Source: an uncultured Collinsella sp. (lineage in GTDB: Bacteria; Actinomycetota; Coriobacteriia; Coriobacteriales; Coriobacteriaceae). Taken from it: a stretch of DNA of 30,752 nt. The stretch's first letter is position 1. Each line of letters begins with the position of its first letter. The notes below the pieces were generated by a model. That model saw only the letters and a list, made by a program, of their open reading frames with translations. It was not told the origin of the DNA and searched no databases. Shown here in pieces: positions 29,114 through 30,752 of this stretch. The translations under genes and the position numbers were made by a program. Where the stretch lies: positions 1-30,752 of the forward strand of contig CAJLVJ010000021.1 in assembly GCA_905210085.1 (NCBI GenBank). The letters are read 5' to 3'.

Positions 29114-30752
29114 TTGAAGCTCATCATCGCCGAGAAAAACGACGCCGCGCGTCAGATCGCCGAGCGTCTGTCCACGGGCAAGCCCAAAAAGGACAAGGTG
29201 TACAACACCGCCATCTACCGTTTTGAGTGGAAGGGCGAGGAGTGCGTGACCATCGGCCTTGCCGGTCACATCCTAGCGCCCGATTTTTGCGACAGCGTGC
29301 TGTTCGATAAAAAGCTGGGCTGGTATTCGGTCACCGAGGACGGCGAGATGCTGCCGGCCGACATACCCGATGGCCTGGCGCGTCCGCCCTACGACACCAA
29401 GCGCAAGCCGTTTCTTGCCGATGGCATCTCAATCAAGGGCTGGAAACTCGAGAGCCTGCCTTACCTCACCTGGGCGCCCGTCATTAAGCTACCGGCCGAG
29501 AAGGAACTCATTCGTTCGCTCAAGAACCTCGCTAAAAAGTCTGATAGCGTCATTATCGCCACGGACTTCGATCGCGAGGGCGAGCTAATCGGTTCGGACG
29601 CCCTTAACAAGGTGCGCGAGGTGGCGCCGGACTTGCCGGTTGCCCGCGCCCAGTACTCTTCGTTTACCAAGGCCGAGATCACGCAGGCCTTCGATAATCT
29701 CGTCTCGCTCGACCAGAATCTGGCCGACGCCGGCGAGAGCCGCCAGCACATCGACCTCATTTGGGGTGCGGTGCTCACGCGCTACCTGACGCTCGCCAAG
29801 TTTGGCGGCTTTGGTAACGTGCGCTCTGCCGGCCGTGTGCAGACGCCGACGCTTGCCCTGGTGGTCGAGCGCGAGCGCGAGCGCATGGCGTTTGTGCCCG
29901 AGGACTATTGGCAGATCCGCGGCATGGGCGCCGCACAGGGTGCTGCCGAGGACGACCGCTTTAAGATTGCGCACAAGACGGCGCGCTTTACCGACAAGGA
30001 TGCTGCTGAGGCGGCGTACGGCCACGTTGACGGCGTTGCGACGGCAACCGTCGCCGCGGTGACCAAGCGTTCGCGCAAGCAGCAGCCGCCCACACCGTTT
30101 GCGACCACCTCGCTGCAGGCTGCCGCCGCAGCCGAGGGCATCTCACCTGCACGTACCATGCGCATCGCCGAGTCCCTCTACATGGCCGGTCTCATCAGCT
30201 ACCCGCGTGTCGACAATACCGTGTACCCTGCGACGCTCGATCTGGGCGCCGTGGTGAGCGACCTTGCAAAGATCAACCCGGCGCTGGCGCCCGTGTGCAA
30301 AAAGGTGCTCGCCGGCCCCATGAAGCCCACGCGCGGCAAAGTCGAAACCACCGACCACCCGCCTATCTATCCCACGGGCGAGGGCGATCCGTCCGCGCTC
30401 GACGGTGGCCAGCGCAAGCTCTACGACCTCATCGCCCGTCGCTTCCTGGCAACGCTCATGGGTCCCGCGACCATCGAGAACACCAAGCTCGAGCTCGACG
30501 TCAATGGTGAGCCGTTCGTGGCTTCGGGCGATGTGCTCGTGACCCCGGGTTTCCGCGAGGCGTATCCGTATGGACTCAAGCGCGACGAGCAGATGCCGCC
30601 GCTGGAGCAGGGCGATACGGTCGACGTGTTCGACATTAAGCTCGAGGCCAAGCAGACCGAGCCGCCCGCACGCTACAGCCAGGGCAAGCTCGTGCAGGAG
30701 ATGGAAAAGCGCGGCCTGGGCACCAAGTCCACGCGCGCGAGCATCATCGAGC
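29114..30752 (+). CDS. DNA topoisomerase IA, archaeal-type (3' end beyond window)
   Basis: Type IA topoisomerases nick and pass one DNA strand to relax or decatenate DNA. The first 546 codons are present; the frame stays open to the edge. It starts at TTG 29114, with AGGAG 6 nt upstream, giving MKLIIAEKNDAARQIAERL. The TOPRIM domain has Glu7 and the acidic triad region ATDFDREGELIG; later come ESRQHIDLIWGAVLTRYLTL, SAGRVQTPTLALVVERE and the active-site Tyr363 in GLISYPRVDNTVYP. The final visible residues (GTKSTRASIIE) are also typical. The style, including YPR-x-D-N-TVYP, is that of archaeal TopA/TopB-like enzymes, not of the usual bacterial TopA. The C-terminal zinc region is not seen. Confidence 0.93.
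   Translation, partial: MKLIIAEKNDAARQIAERLSTGKPKKDKVYNTAIYRFEWKGEECVTIGLAGHILAPDFCDSVLFDKKLGWYSVTEDGEMLPADIPDGLARPPYDTKRKPFLADGISIKGWKLESLPYLTWAPVIKLPAEKELIRSLKNLAKKSDSVIIATDFDREGELIGSDALNKVREVAPDLPVARAQYSSFTKAEITQAFDNLVSLDQNLADAGESRQHIDLIWGAVLTRYLTLAKFGGFGNVRSAGRVQTPTLALVVERERERMAFVPEDYWQIRGMGAAQGAAEDDRFKIAHKTARFTDKDAAEAAYGHVDGVATATVAAVTKRSRKQQPPTPFATTSLQAAAAAEGISPARTMRIAESLYMAGLISYPRVDNTVYPATLDLGAVVSDLAKINPALAPVCKKVLAGPMKPTRGKVETTDHPPIYPTGEGDPSALDGGQRKLYDLIARRFLATLMGPATIENTKLELDVNGEPFVASGDVLVTPGFREAYPYGLKRDEQMPPLEQGDTVDVFDIKLEAKQTEPPARYSQGKLVQEMEKRGLGTKSTRASIIE

Overview
The window looks like a stretch of core chromosome from a GC-rich anaerobic actinobacterium of the class Coriobacteriia, most like Collinsella. 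This is inferred from the gene families and base composition; no database search was run. Supporting signs are GC-rich third codon positions, an archaeal-type topoisomerase IA, HypA/HypB nickel-insertion proteins, a cellobiose-type PTS with a phospho-beta-glucosidase, and short intergenic repeats built on GGGGACAGG and GGTGCAA. There is no transposase, phage gene, CRISPR array, tRNA or rRNA that I can see.

Layout. 1-421 holds no convincing gene. 422-1063 (-) is a GNAT acetyltransferase. 1341-2948 (+) is purH, followed by an unassigned 236-aa protein (3054-3764). 3783-7368 is a divergent unit: a PucR-type regulator (-) facing an ornithine-cyclodeaminase-family enzyme and a PLP aminotransferase (+), probably a regulated amino-acid pathway. 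7539-9263 (+) is an OmpR-type regulator with a BceS-like sensor kinase. A universal stress protein (-) and undecaprenyl-diphosphatase uppP (+) follow, so envelope-stress sensing and lipid-carrier recycling sit close together. 11483-14383 is a PcrA/UvrD helicase with long low-complexity additions.

14662-21554 is a carbohydrate region. gntR and manA run leftward. A 6-phospho-beta-glucosidase, PTS EIIC, EIIB, EIIA and a ROK sugar kinase run rightward. The PTS would import and phosphorylate a beta-glucoside, the GH1 enzyme would split it into glucose-6-phosphate and a second moiety, the ROK kinase would phosphorylate released glucose, and the GntR/UTRA protein is the likely switch.

21718-30752 carries the Mn-dependent pyrophosphatase ppaC, nhaA with a terminator-like leader, an 84-aa unknown (-), a type Ic aspartate aminotransferase, a STAS protein, tatA/B-tatC, hypA, hypB and the first part of an archaeal-type topoisomerase IA cut by the window end. 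Tat export beside hydrogenase maturation fits a hydrogenase-using metabolism, although no hydrogenase subunit is in view.

The least explained signals are non-coding: two long intergenic palindromes (9380-9470 and 14391-14519), a dispersed family of short repeats, and terminator-like hairpins in the leaders of nhaA and uppP. No single locus stands out as a complete new system. The best candidates for new biology are the nhaA leader, the repeat families and the PucR/OCD/aminotransferase module.
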